Shown here in pieces: positions 8,505-16,861 of a DNA stretch of 64,000 bases. The notes below the pieces were generated by a model. The model was not told where the DNA came from, did not search any database, and saw only the letters and a list, made by a program, of their open reading frames with translations. Within the stretch, counting starts at the first letter, position 1, and each line of letters opens with the position of its first letter. The DNA comes from Rhizobacter sp. OV335. GTDB taxonomy: Bacteria > Pseudomonadota > Gammaproteobacteria > Burkholderiales > Burkholderiaceae_C. The position numbers and the translations under genes were made by a program. The DNA lies in the NCBI RefSeq assembly GCF_900142965.1, contig NZ_FRCQ01000006.1, positions 62,001-126,000 on the forward strand, written 5' to 3'.

Positions 8505-9311
8505 ATGTTCACTCGTCGCCAGTTCTCCACCCGCGTCGCCGCGACCGTCGGCCTTGCTGCCACGGCTCGCCTTGCTGCGGCTCAATCGGCATCGGCACCC
8601 ACGACAGCGATGCCTGCGCCGGGCATGCGCAACGTCGTGCTCGTGCATGGCGCGTATGCCGATGGGTCGTGCTGGTCCGACGTGATCGCGCTGCTGCAGC
8701 GCGCCGGGCTGCGCGCCACGGCGGTGCAGAACCCGTTGACATCGCTGGCAGACGACGTGGCCGCCACGCAGCGCATCCTGGCGCTGCAGGACGGCCCGAC
8801 GCTGTTGGTCGGCCATTCGTGGGCTGGCACGGTGATCAGCGAGGCGGGTGTCGACCCGAAGGTCGTGGGGCTGGTCTACGTGGCGGCGCGAGCGCCCGGT
8901 GCGGGGGAAGACTACGGCGCGCTGGCCGCCAAGTTCCCGACGCCGCCGGCGAGCGCCGGGCTCGTCAAGTCGGGTGGGTTTGCGCAGTTGAGCGAAGAGG
9001 CGTTTCTGCGTGACTTCGCGGGTGACGTGCCGACCGAGAAGGCCCGCGTGCTGTATGCGCTGCAGGGGCGCATTGCGGAGACGCTGTTTGCGTCACGCAC
9101 CACGGTGGCCGCGTGGCGCAGCAAGCCGAGCTGGTATGCGGTGTCGACGCAGGATCGGACGACGTCGCCGGAGTTGCAGCGGTTCGTGGCTGCGCGGATG
9201 AAGGCGAAGACGATCGAGGTGGCGTCGAGCCATGTGTCGTTGATCAGTCATCCGCGGGAGATTGCGGGGGTGATTCTGGAAGCGGCAATGCACACGACCG
9301 GCACTGGCTGA
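8505..9311 (+). CDS. Tat-exported alpha/beta hydrolase
   Basis: The 268-residue protein starts with the twin-arginine-like signal MFTRRQFSTRVAATVG and an Ala-rich cleavage region, so it is probably secreted to the periplasm. The mature part resembles small esterase-like hydrolases: VHGAYADGSCW (oxyanion region), nucleophile GHSWAG, and catalytic His in SSHVSLISHP. The substrate is unknown. The start at 8505 is preferred because it gives the export signal. Confidence 0.85.
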   Translation: MFTRRQFSTRVAATVGLAATARLAAAQSASAPTTAMPAPGMRNVVLVHGAYADGSCWSDVIALLQRAGLRATAVQNPLTSLADDVAATQRILALQDGPTLLVGHSWAGTVISEAGVDPKVVGLVYVAARAPGAGEDYGALAAKFPTPPASAGLVKSGGFAQLSEEAFLRDFAGDVPTEKARVLYALQGRIAETLFASRTTVAAWRSKPSWYAVSTQDRTTSPELQRFVAARMKAKTIEVASSHVSLISHPREIAGVILEAAMHTTGTG

Positions 9312-9564
9312 GCGCGGAAGCCACCCGTGAGACGTGTTGCCTCAAAGACCGAGTAGCTGCTTGCAGCAGTTGCGGCCATGAAGCCAAGGTTTCGGCCGCA
9401 TTTCAGCCATCGGTCGCCCACGCGACGGCGACATCAATTTCTGCTCCGCCTCGCTCCGTCACTTCAAGTCGTGGCGGGCTTAGGATGGTTGCAAGTTCTC
9501 AGCGAATCAGCGGAACTGCGTCTAACATCGAGCCCGACCAAACACTCACGCATCGCACCAAACC

Positions 9565-10677
9565 ATGGCTAGTAGCTCGAAGACGGCGAATACAACCACG
9601 AGCCCTTTCGATTTCCAGTCCGCTGATGTGGCAATCGAAAAGATTTTATTGGACCCCAACAACTACCGCTTCTGGGATCAGAAGAAATTCAAGAAAAAGG
9701 TAGTCACCAGGTTCCACGAAGAGAAGGTTCAAACGGCAACATTGGAGAAGCTGGAACGAGACTATCAGCTTGACGAACTGAAGAACTCAATATTGACAAA
9801 TGGGTACGTTCCAATGGAGCGCGTTATACTTGCTCCGTACAAGTACGGGTCAGGATATTTTGTCGTAGTCGAAGGAAATCGGCGCATCGCATCCCTGAAG
9901 TCGCTGCTTAAAGAATCCAGCGAAGGCGTCTTGGCACTAAGTCAGGAGCAAAAGCGCTTATTCTCCAAAATTCCGTGTGCCATTCTGAAATCATCCGGGA
10001 AAGATCTAAGACACGCCGAGCGCGTAATTATGGGGATCAGGCACATTGCAGGGCCGAAGGAGTGGGGAGCGTATCAACAAGCACTACTCGTTGCAGAACT
10101 AAAGGACGAGGAGAATCTTGATTTCAAGGCTATCGGAGGGATGCTGGGTATTTCTTCTGTCGAAGCTGCGCGGAGATACAGGGCAGTTGCAGCACTGAAG
10201 TTTATGGAACAGGATGAGCTATTTGGAGACAAGGCGGAGCCAGATTTTTACCGCCTACTTCATGAAATGATCTCATCACCGGAGGTTCGCGAGAGGTTCG
10301 GCTGGTCTCACGAGGAGACCACTTTCATCGATGGAGAGTTGGCCCGACAGTTCTTCCAACTTGTTACTGGCGACGCGAAGCACGAGCCAAAACTGACGAC
10401 GTATTCTGACGTTCGCAGACTGAAGCTCATTGTGAGCAATGCGCACGCCTTCGAGTCGCTATTAGATCCTGAACAAAGTCTTCTAGATGCCATTCGGATC
10501 GCGGAAGGAACCAAGGCGGCGGCTTCGCCTTTGGCAATCTTGCAATCAGTGGATGCGGAACTCGGTAGAATTGGCGTTGCGCAAGCGACTTCTTTCGGTA
10601 CTAAGGAGCTTCAACTCCTGAACGAGATACTTAGCACGTTGGAGGGGCTTAAAAGCTTGGCGAAGAAAGAGAAATGA
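9565..10677 (+). CDS. ParB/sulfiredoxin-like protein, candidate defence component
   Basis: The 370-residue protein carries a ParB-type nucleotide-binding core around residues 80-112: NGYVPMERVILAP followed by VVEGNRRIASLK, the GxxR-type motif of ParB CTPases and related nucleases. The region after it is helical, with GGMLGISSVEAARRYRAV (about residues 189-206) matching the ParB helix-turn-helix. No ParA partner is present. Codon use (ATA, TTA, AGA) and GC content are clearly unlike the flanks, a sign of transfer. The last four bases overlap the nuclease start (ATGA), so the two proteins are made together. A partitioning role is unlikely here. Confidence 0.75.
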   Translation: MASSSKTANTTTSPFDFQSADVAIEKILLDPNNYRFWDQKKFKKKVVTRFHEEKVQTATLEKLERDYQLDELKNSILTNGYVPMERVILAPYKYGSGYFVVVEGNRRIASLKSLLKESSEGVLALSQEQKRLFSKIPCAILKSSGKDLRHAERVIMGIRHIAGPKEWGAYQQALLVAELKDEENLDFKAIGGMLGISSVEAARRYRAVAALKFMEQDELFGDKAEPDFYRLLHEMISSPEVRERFGWSHEETTFIDGELARQFFQLVTGDAKHEPKLTTYSDVRRLKLIVSNAHAFESLLDPEQSLLDAIRIAEGTKAAASPLAILQSVDAELGRIGVAQATSFGTKELQLLNEILSTLEGLKSLAKKEK

Positions 10678-11507
10678 GCGAGCAGCTTCAACGAATCGGA
10701 GAGGAGACCCTTGCCTATTTCCTCTGCGAGTATTCGCCCCAATCCCCAAAGCAGAAGCTCGAAGTTGTCATCGAGTCGTATCTGGGAAAGTGGTACTCAG
10801 CCGAAGTTATATCCATCTTTCTAGAGAAACGACTAAATCAGTTTCGAGGCGACCTTGTTGGCGAATACAATTCCCGAATAGCAGAGGATTTATCTATCCG
10901 ATTTGACATTGTCGATCCTCTAGGAGAGGGCCATCTTGTGAAGGGTCGGCGAACCAACCCGGTCGACAAGCGATTAATTTTCCAAGATGCTTTGCAAGGC
11001 ATTGACCCAGAAAAGTTCGAAGATCTCGCGGCTATCGTGCTTAAACGGCTAAGCTGCGAAGCCGTATTTAGAACACCAAGATCTCACGATCAAGGTGTCG
11101 ATGCCTTTGGATATCGTGGCGTGGCCCCTTCCCTTTCAAGAGCGGTGTCCCATAAACTCGTCTGGATCGCCCAAGCAAAACACTATATCACTCACGGAGT
11201 TAGCACCAATGCCGTAAGAGAGTTGGTAGGAACCAGCGAACTTCTCGTGAGTAAAATATTTTCCACCGTCGACAAGCGCTACAAAGAGCTTGAGCTTTTG
11301 CCATATGCTCCAGCTGCTCTTTTGCTTTTGACTACCCACGAAATGCCAAGCACCGTGCGTCGCCTTGCGGAGCGTGCCGGCATCTATGTCTTCGAGGCCT
11401 CTGACCTCTACGATCTCCTCGGTTCAAGTATTATAGGTAGGGTCGATGCTCAGGCGCTCTCGAATCTGATCGATTCTGAGATTGCTTCGATCCCGAGTAT
11501 TTCTTGA
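10674..11507 (+). CDS. Mrr-like restriction endonuclease
   Basis: The 277-residue product has a C-terminal Mrr-type PD-(D/E)XK domain: DPEKFEDLAAIVLKRL (111-126), the acidic SHDQGVDAFGYRG with D143, and the Q-x-K motif QAK (Q167, K169). Mrr enzymes cut DNA, often modified DNA. The N-terminal 100 residues are helical and unassigned. It overlaps the ParB-like gene by 4 bp and shares its low GC content. Together they look like a two-gene anti-phage or anti-plasmid module, an inference from context. Confidence 0.78.
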   Translation: MSEQLQRIGEETLAYFLCEYSPQSPKQKLEVVIESYLGKWYSAEVISIFLEKRLNQFRGDLVGEYNSRIAEDLSIRFDIVDPLGEGHLVKGRRTNPVDKRLIFQDALQGIDPEKFEDLAAIVLKRLSCEAVFRTPRSHDQGVDAFGYRGVAPSLSRAVSHKLVWIAQAKHYITHGVSTNAVRELVGTSELLVSKIFSTVDKRYKELELLPYAPAALLLLTTHEMPSTVRRLAERAGIYVFEASDLYDLLGSSIIGRVDAQALSNLIDSEIASIPSIS

Positions 11508-11553
11508 GTGCTTCGGCGACCATACAATATGCGCAAGCTCCCTGCTGGCTGAA

Positions 11554-11589
11554 TAACTGCAGATTGCGTACCCTATGCGCATGCAGTTA
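11554..11589 (+). terminator. Hairpin between the convergent island genes
   Basis: TAACTGCA at 11554-11561 pairs with TGCAGTTA at 11582-11589, and inner TGCG pairs with CGCA, leaving a 3-base bulge and a 9-base loop. It sits between the Mrr-like gene and the convergent gene and includes the latter's stop codon. It lacks a T-run, so termination is a guess. Confidence 0.4.
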
Positions 11590-12432
11590 CTCCCGCGACG
11601 AGACGTTGACGCGCGGTGAAGCCAAGAACACCACACCCGAGACGATGCGGAACAAGTCATCTTCATCGTCCTGCCCAGCGTACTCCCGCATTTCGAGCGG
11701 AGGCACATATGTCGCAACGAATCGAGCCTTGCAGGCCTTTCGAAGCAGGTTCGCGGCATTGCGAACATCTTCCTCTGCACTGTTGGTGAACTTTTGCCTT
11801 GCGCTGCGCAATTGCTCTTGCCGCTCGTCACCTCCCAGCATCTCGGAGTCCTTCTTCGACAGCCGCCTGCCCGACCACTTCCCTCGATGGAGCCGGACGA
11901 CAAGCAACGCGACTGACATGGGATCGGGATAAGTCAGCTTTTGATGCTTTGGATCTTTCATGTAGGCGAGCGCATTTTTGGCCTGTTCGTCGACCTCCTT
12001 CCAACGTCCTTTGACCTTGCGGAGTTCACTCTTGGCGTTGATGGCCACGGTCGTCATCTTCAACTCCAAGGCCGTAGCCCGGTGCATGAACAGACCGAAG
12101 TAGTCGACTCGTCCTTTGTAACTCGCCCCCCCATGCGTGCGGGCAACTCCATATTCAACATCCGAAACCGGGCAAATCGTCGAGAACGCGTGGCCGACCA
12201 ATGCTGACAACTGACGCTCGCGATGAAAGAGCGGTGGATCGCACCAGTACCGCGCATCCCTCGGATCGGCGTTGTCCCGTTCGAGCTCTCGCGCACGCAC
12301 CAGCAGTTCATGGCTGAAGTGCCGGTAGTTGGCGGCCACCGTCTCCACGACCAGGCGCTCCAGCAGGTCCTGCGCGCTTCCAGACTCCGATGTGGCTCGC
12401 TGCCCATTGAGGCGTCGAACGATTTCAATCAC
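11587..12432 (-). CDS. PD-(D/E)XK-like protein of the island, function unknown
   Basis: The 281-residue product contains GRVDYFGLFM and ALELKMTTVA with D110, E123 and K125, the D...ExK spacing of the nuclease superfamily. The N-terminal and C-terminal thirds are helical and charged and I do not recognise them. The start is GTG at 12432, supported by GGAGGAG just upstream. It converges on the Mrr-like gene. It could be a third component of the island or an independent nuclease-fold protein; the assignment rests on three residues only. Confidence 0.55.
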   Translation of the reverse strand: MIEIVRRLNGQRATSESGSAQDLLERLVVETVAANYRHFSHELLVRARELERDNADPRDARYWCDPPLFHRERQLSALVGHAFSTICPVSDVEYGVARTHGGASYKGRVDYFGLFMHRATALELKMTTVAINAKSELRKVKGRWKEVDEQAKNALAYMKDPKHQKLTYPDPMSVALLVVRLHRGKWSGRRLSKKDSEMLGGDERQEQLRSARQKFTNSAEEDVRNAANLLRKACKARFVATYVPPLEMREYAGQDDEDDLFRIVSGVVFLASPRVNVSSRE

Positions 12433-12495
12433 AGGCTCCTCCGTGTCATCTGATCTGCGCGAGGTTCACCTCGCTTTTGCTCAAGCCGGACATGG

Positions 12496-13272
12496 TCAGC
12501 GAGTCCCGAAAACTGCCGTACCGTAAGTTCGCGCCGAATCGACAACAGAAACGAGCAGCTGCGTGCGTCCCGACGACAGTGGGTACGCCACAGCAATCCC
12601 GGTAGCACTCTGCCCCGCAAGCGCACAAGGCGCGGCGCCAAAGGTCAGCGAGACGTTGAACACGTTCTTCCCAGAGGCGCGTGGAGCGATGGTTCCACTG
12701 AAGTTGCACCCCAAACCAGACGTGGCGGTGAACGAACCCGCCGGCTGGATGTTCAGAGCGATGCTTTCACCCGCAAGACTCGTCGCCGTCCAGGCGCCGG
12801 AAACGGTGCTCAGCGATGCCGCAGCGTTGTAGTCGTAGAGCGATCCCGCTATCGGGCCGCCATTGAACGTGACCGCTCCTGCGGTGCTCGTGAGCGTCCC
12901 GGAAATCGTCTTCGCTGCCGCGTTGAAGGTGGCATTGGTCGACGCAGCGATCGCCGGGGCGAACCCAAAGTCCTTCGTGTTCGACGACGTGAAGCTCCCG
13001 TTGCTGGAGTTCCCGGAGCCCTGAATGAAGCCGGCGATTCCGAACGCAGTGGATGTCTGCGTTCCGTACATCGACCAGAACTCTCCGTTCTCGAGAATCA
13101 GCAACTGAAAGGCACTGCTCGCGCTTCCATTGAGAGTCCCACCATAGACACCCTCAGCCGATTGGTCGGACTGGGAACTGCCCGCGCCTCCACCGCCACC
13201 TCCACCGCAAGCAACAAGCCCAGCCGCGGTGGCGATCAACGAGCAAAGCAGCAGCCTTCGAACGCAATGCAT
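12496..13272 (-). CDS. Secreted lipoprotein with poly-glycine tether
   Basis: The 258-residue product has a lipoprotein signal ending LVACGGGGGGG. The acylated Cys is followed by a run of seven glycines, a tether seen often in Burkholderiales lipoproteins. The mature part is rich in Ser, Thr, Gly and Ala and is probably beta-structured. Two cysteines (in GCNFSG and APCALAG) may pair. I start at 13272 (MHCVRRLLL); the reading frame extends 8 codons upstream. Function is unknown. Confidence 0.75.
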   Translation of the reverse strand: MHCVRRLLLCSLIATAAGLVACGGGGGGGAGSSQSDQSAEGVYGGTLNGSASSAFQLLILENGEFWSMYGTQTSTAFGIAGFIQGSGNSSNGSFTSSNTKDFGFAPAIAASTNATFNAAAKTISGTLTSTAGAVTFNGGPIAGSLYDYNAAASLSTVSGAWTATSLAGESIALNIQPAGSFTATSGLGCNFSGTIAPRASGKNVFNVSLTFGAAPCALAGQSATGIAVAYPLSSGRTQLLVSVVDSARTYGTAVFGTR

Positions 13273-13334
13273 TTTGTCTCCAAGAGTTCTTCGCAAAGAG
13301 TAAGCGCGCTGGGATCAGCCGCGCTCCGCGAGCT

Positions 13335-13718
13335 TCACACCCGATACTTCTTCGGAATCGGATGCGTCCTGCAATCAAACGGACCATCGCTCCCGCTGCC
13401 CTTGATTCGCGCCTCGAAGAACTGCCGCTTCGATCCCGCTGAGCGCAGCCCCTTTACCGTTCCGGGGTCAATCTCGCAGTAGTGGTAGTAAGTCGAACGC
13501 AGGCGAATGACCATGTAGCGCTCGGCCGTGTCGTAGCAGATCCGGGTGACGTCACTGCCCTCATTCACCTCGGCGCAGACGAAGGCATCGAGCGTCACCG
13601 GCCCGTGGTACTTCACCAGCACCGTCTCCGCCAGCGCAGGCCCGCACGCCAGAAGAAGCGGCGTGATCATCAAGAAGCCAGTCATCCTGCCCATGCGACC
13701 CCCTAACTTTGGGTGCAA
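13335..13718 (-). CDS. Exported KTSC-domain-like protein
   Basis: The 127-residue product has a signal peptide (hydrophobic FLMITPLLLACGPALA) and a mature domain matching the KTSC pattern: RICYDTAERYMVIRLRS, then YYHYCEIDP and a KRQFFEARIKG segment near the end. KTSC domains are short, of unknown function and usually cytoplasmic, so the signal is of interest. The true start may be residue 9 or 12. It lies 62 bp beyond the lipoprotein start on the same strand. Confidence 0.7.
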   Translation of the reverse strand: MHPKLGGRMGRMTGFLMITPLLLACGPALAETVLVKYHGPVTLDAFVCAEVNEGSDVTRICYDTAERYMVIRLRSTYYHYCEIDPGTVKGLRSAGSKRQFFEARIKGSGSDGPFDCRTHPIPKKYRV

Positions 13719-13874
13719 GTCTGTCAGCCGCCATTGCGCTCTGAAGCAGGAAATCCCTTCCCCATTTCAGATGAAATCAGGGATTCGCCTCTTCAGAACT
13801 CCACGTCCGAAATCGGCGAGCCCACACATCGCGCAACAACGACGATGCCAGCTCCCCACACCCGGACGCCCCCC

Positions 13875-14357
13875 ATGCATCACTTCCAACTGATCGCCCT
13901 GCCCCCCTCCGAGTTCGCCCCGCTCTTCACCCTCTCCGACCAAGCCCTGGCCCAAGAGCACGGCGCGCAGCGCCACATCGCCACCGCCAACACCGGCTAC
14001 CCCTGCCGCATCAGCCTCGAAGACGCCCAGCAAGGCGACGAGCTGCTCCTGCTCCCCTACGAGCACCAACCCGCCGCCAGCCCCTACCGCGCCTCCGGCC
14101 CGATCTACGTGCGCCGCGGCGCCGTGCAGCGCGTGCTGCCTGCCGATGAAGTGCCGCCCTACCTGAGCTCGCGCCTGCTCTCCGTGCGCGCCTACGACAA
14201 CGCCCACGCGATCATCGACGCCAGCGTGTGCGAGGGCACGCAAATCGCCGAAGAGATCGAGCGCGTCTTCAGCAACGCCGCAGTCGCCTACCTCCACCTG
14301 CATTTCGCCAAGCGCGGCTGCTTCGCGTGCCGGGTGGAGCGCCAGCACAGCGCTTAG
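13875..14357 (+). CDS. DUF1203 family protein
   Basis: The 160-residue product has the DUF1203 pattern: an opening FQLIALPPSEFAPLF, the internal TGYPCRISLEDAQQGDE, and SPYRASGPIYVR in the centre. The end has GCFACRVER. Family function is unknown. The ATG at 13875 is chosen because family homology begins there; the open frame upstream is non-homologous. Confidence 0.82.
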   Translation: MHHFQLIALPPSEFAPLFTLSDQALAQEHGAQRHIATANTGYPCRISLEDAQQGDELLLLPYEHQPAASPYRASGPIYVRRGAVQRVLPADEVPPYLSSRLLSVRAYDNAHAIIDASVCEGTQIAEEIERVFSNAAVAYLHLHFAKRGCFACRVERQHSA

Positions 14358-14426
14358 GATGTCCGGAAGACAGCTCCGACTTCAGAGCGCAGCTCCTGTC
14401 TCCCTGCAACACGCCCGACCGCATCA

Positions 14427-14870
14427 ATGCCCGACTACGACGATCCAGAAATTGAGGCCCAGTGGTGCACGGAGCGCCGCAAGGAGGTCGCCGACTACCT
14501 GCGCAGAGAAGGGCTGGCGCACGGCGAGATTTCGGCCGAGCCCGCTTGGCATGTCGCCCCGTATGTTTCCGTCTGGGCCGTCGAGAGCATGGCCGCTCCC
14601 GGCTTCACAGGTTGGTGGGCCGTCTCCGGAGACATGCCGAACGACCATGTATCCGCCAGCAAAGCCAGCAACCCACGCGATGCAGTCCGGGCGATTGCAT
14701 CCCTCTGGCAAGAGGCCGCTCAGTACATGGCGCGCGGGGAAAAGCACCCGACCCTCCGCATCGGCTCAGGCGAACAAGACGAGGAGCTTGCGCCGATGTT
14801 GGCGTCAAGAGCTGAACTGCTGCTGGAGTGGGTCAGCGATCCGCAGGCGTGGGAAGAAGACGAGGCCTGA
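14427..14870 (+). CDS. DUF4826 family protein
   Basis: The 147-residue product carries QWCTERRKEVADYL near its start and VAPYVSVWAVES followed by GWWAVSGDMPNDH, the features of DUF4826. It is acidic at the C-terminus. Function is unknown and no catalytic motif is evident. It lies 69 bp after the DUF1203 gene on the same strand. Confidence 0.75.
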   Translation: MPDYDDPEIEAQWCTERRKEVADYLRREGLAHGEISAEPAWHVAPYVSVWAVESMAAPGFTGWWAVSGDMPNDHVSASKASNPRDAVRAIASLWQEAAQYMARGEKHPTLRIGSGEQDEELAPMLASRAELLLEWVSDPQAWEEDEA

Positions 14871-15000
14871 CTCCAGCGATCGAACAGCCCCTTTGCCGGA
14901 ACATGTCGATTCGAGTGAACCTCGTTCGTCGTCTTCGAGGCGTGCCCGGCAGAACTGGCTCAATCCTGAGGCAGGCCGAGGCAAGGCAGAAAGGCCAGAC

Positions 15001-15549
15001 ATGAAGGCAGAGAACGTCATCGGCCCCGCCTCGATCGTCGACAAGCCGGAGAGGCCTTACCTCGGATTGCGGTTCGAGACCCCGTTCGGCGGGATGTTCG
15101 CCCAGGTCACGAAGGCCCTGAAGGAACTGCGGAAGTGGGCCCATGAAAACGGCTTGTCGGAGCAGGCACCGTACTTCCTGAGGTACTACCACTGCGACAT
15201 GAAAAGCATCATGGAGGTGGAAGTCGGCCTGATGACGAGCTCCGTTCTGCCAGGTGATGAGCGCATCAAGCCGGGCGTCCTTCCCGCCGGGAGGTATGCC
15301 ACGTTGGTCTACCGGGGCAACGGGCTTCGCGGCAACCAGGCCCTGATGACGTGGGCCAAGGATTCGGGAATTGCTTTCGATCCACTGGTCGCCGACCGTG
15401 CGGAGTCGTATGCCTGCAGGTACGAGGCCTACCTGACCGATCATCGCGTCGAGCCGAGAAAGCTTCTTTGGGACGTCGAGCTGTCGATCAGGATTGCCGA
15501 TCAGGTCCGACTCAGGCCGTCGTACAGGCCCCTCTCAAAGTCGCCGTAG
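15001..15549 (+). CDS. GyrI-like effector-binding domain protein
   Basis: The 182-residue product is a stand-alone GyrI/SOUL-like ligand-binding fold, the type used as effector domain in AraC and MerR regulators. Visible features are the repeated beta-alpha layout, GVLPAGRYATLVYRG and YEAYLTDHRVEP near the end. No DNA-binding domain is attached. The start is ATG 15001. Its last 49 bases overlap the 3' end of the convergent serine hydrolase, so its stop may have shifted downstream. Confidence 0.75.
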   Translation: MKAENVIGPASIVDKPERPYLGLRFETPFGGMFAQVTKALKELRKWAHENGLSEQAPYFLRYYHCDMKSIMEVEVGLMTSSVLPGDERIKPGVLPAGRYATLVYRGNGLRGNQALMTWAKDSGIAFDPLVADRAESYACRYEAYLTDHRVEPRKLLWDVELSIRIADQVRLRPSYRPLSKSP

Positions 15550-16808
15550 AGCTTCACGACGGCGGGGTCGTAGAAGGGCAGCACCTGTGTGAACACCGTT
15601 CCCGTAACTCGCTTCACCGGGTCGACCCAGTAGTAGCAGTTGAGCAGGCCGGCCCAGGAGATGCTGCCCGCACTGCGCCCATTCGGGCCCGGTCGAGTGT
15701 TGATGTCGAATGACAGACCCCACTTCTGCGGCATTCCCGGGAACAGGTCTGCGTCGTTCGACCACATGGCCGCGGACGTCTTCAAGGGGTTGACGTTGAG
15801 GTCGCCGATCTGGTTGTGACGCATGGCCGCCACCGTCTCGGGTTTGAGGATGCGAGCGCCCCGGAAGGTGCCATCGCGCACCAGCATCTGCAGGAATGCC
15901 ATGTAGTCGCGGGGCGTTCCGAACAGGCCACCGCCGCCCGAGAAGAACTCCGGACGCTGGGGCATCTCGAACGGCAGCGGCTGCAGCGAGCCGTCAGCTT
16001 GCCGGCTGTACGTTGTCGCCGTGCGCCGCCTTTGCGCGCTGCTGATCAGGAACCCGGTGTCGGTCATGCCGAGCGGCGCAAAGATGTTCTCGCGGAAGTA
16101 GACCTCGAGCGACTGATCGCTGACGGCCTCGACGATCTTGCCCACCGCGTCCATGCCGATGCCGTACTGCCAGCGCTCGCCGGGATCGAACTCGAGCGGT
16201 GCGGCGAATGCGCCGTTCTTGCTCTCTGCGATGTCAGCCTGGCCCGTGAACTTCTCGTACTGCGGCAGCTTGTCGCTCCAGTTGCTGTACGTGAGGCCGG
16301 ACGTGTGGGTGAGCAGGTGGCGCAAGGTGATCGGTCGACGCGCCGGGCGAAGCCTTGGCGCGCCTGACGCATCAAACCCCTCGAGCACCTTCGGCGAAGC
16401 GAGATCCGGCAACAGCTTGCCGACCGGCTCGTCCAGCTGCAACTTGCCCTGCTCGACGAGCTGCATGCAGGCCGTGGCGGTCACAGCCTTTGTCATCGAC
16501 AGGAGCCAGAAGACAGTGTCGAGAGACATGGCCGGACCCCGTGCCGCATCGCGCTGACCGAAGGCACCCTCGTAGATGACGCCCTTGTCGTTCGCCCCCA
16601 GGGCCACCACGCCCGCGACCTGCTTGGCGTCGACGGCACGCTGAAGTGCTCGGTCGATGGATCCGAACGCAGCTTTGTGAAGGCGCGGGACGCCTGGCAT
16701 TCCGCCTGCAGCCAGGGCCTGGCCGCTTCCCAACCCTGTGACTGCAGGCAGCGCCATGAATGTGGCCGCACCCTTGAGCAAGCTGCGCCGACTGATTTCT
16801 TGATGCAT
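15501..16808 (-). CDS. Tat-exported serine hydrolase of the beta-lactamase/EstB type
   Basis: The 435-residue protein begins SRRSLLKGAATFMALPA, a Tat-type signal. The class C beta-lactamase-like catalytic S-x-x-K appears as LLSMTKAVTA and the Y-x-N element as TYSNWSDKL. Members are mostly periplasmic esterases or peptidases and few hydrolyse beta-lactams. The gene ends inside the convergent GyrI-like gene. The NmrA-like gene lies 53 bp upstream on the same strand, so the two may be one operon. Confidence 0.87.
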   Translation of the reverse strand: MHQEISRRSLLKGAATFMALPAVTGLGSGQALAAGGMPGVPRLHKAAFGSIDRALQRAVDAKQVAGVVALGANDKGVIYEGAFGQRDAARGPAMSLDTVFWLLSMTKAVTATACMQLVEQGKLQLDEPVGKLLPDLASPKVLEGFDASGAPRLRPARRPITLRHLLTHTSGLTYSNWSDKLPQYEKFTGQADIAESKNGAFAAPLEFDPGERWQYGIGMDAVGKIVEAVSDQSLEVYFRENIFAPLGMTDTGFLISSAQRRRTATTYSRQADGSLQPLPFEMPQRPEFFSGGGGLFGTPRDYMAFLQMLVRDGTFRGARILKPETVAAMRHNQIGDLNVNPLKTSAAMWSNDADLFPGMPQKWGLSFDINTRPGPNGRSAGSISWAGLLNCYYWVDPVKRVTGTVFTQVLPFYDPAVVKLYGDFERGLYDGLSRT

Positions 16809-16861
16809 GTTCGTAGACTCCGATGATCCTTGAGCGTTGAAGTGAGACTCTTGAACTCGCT

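Noticed and set aside
9312-9564. Possible small RNA or hidden gene before the ParB-like gene
   Set aside because: I saw no stable hairpin, terminator or coding frame with a ribosome site in this stretch.
11508-11586. Attachment site at the edge of the low-GC island
   Set aside because: The inverted repeat there is a hairpin between convergent genes. No direct repeat flanking the island and no integrase were found.
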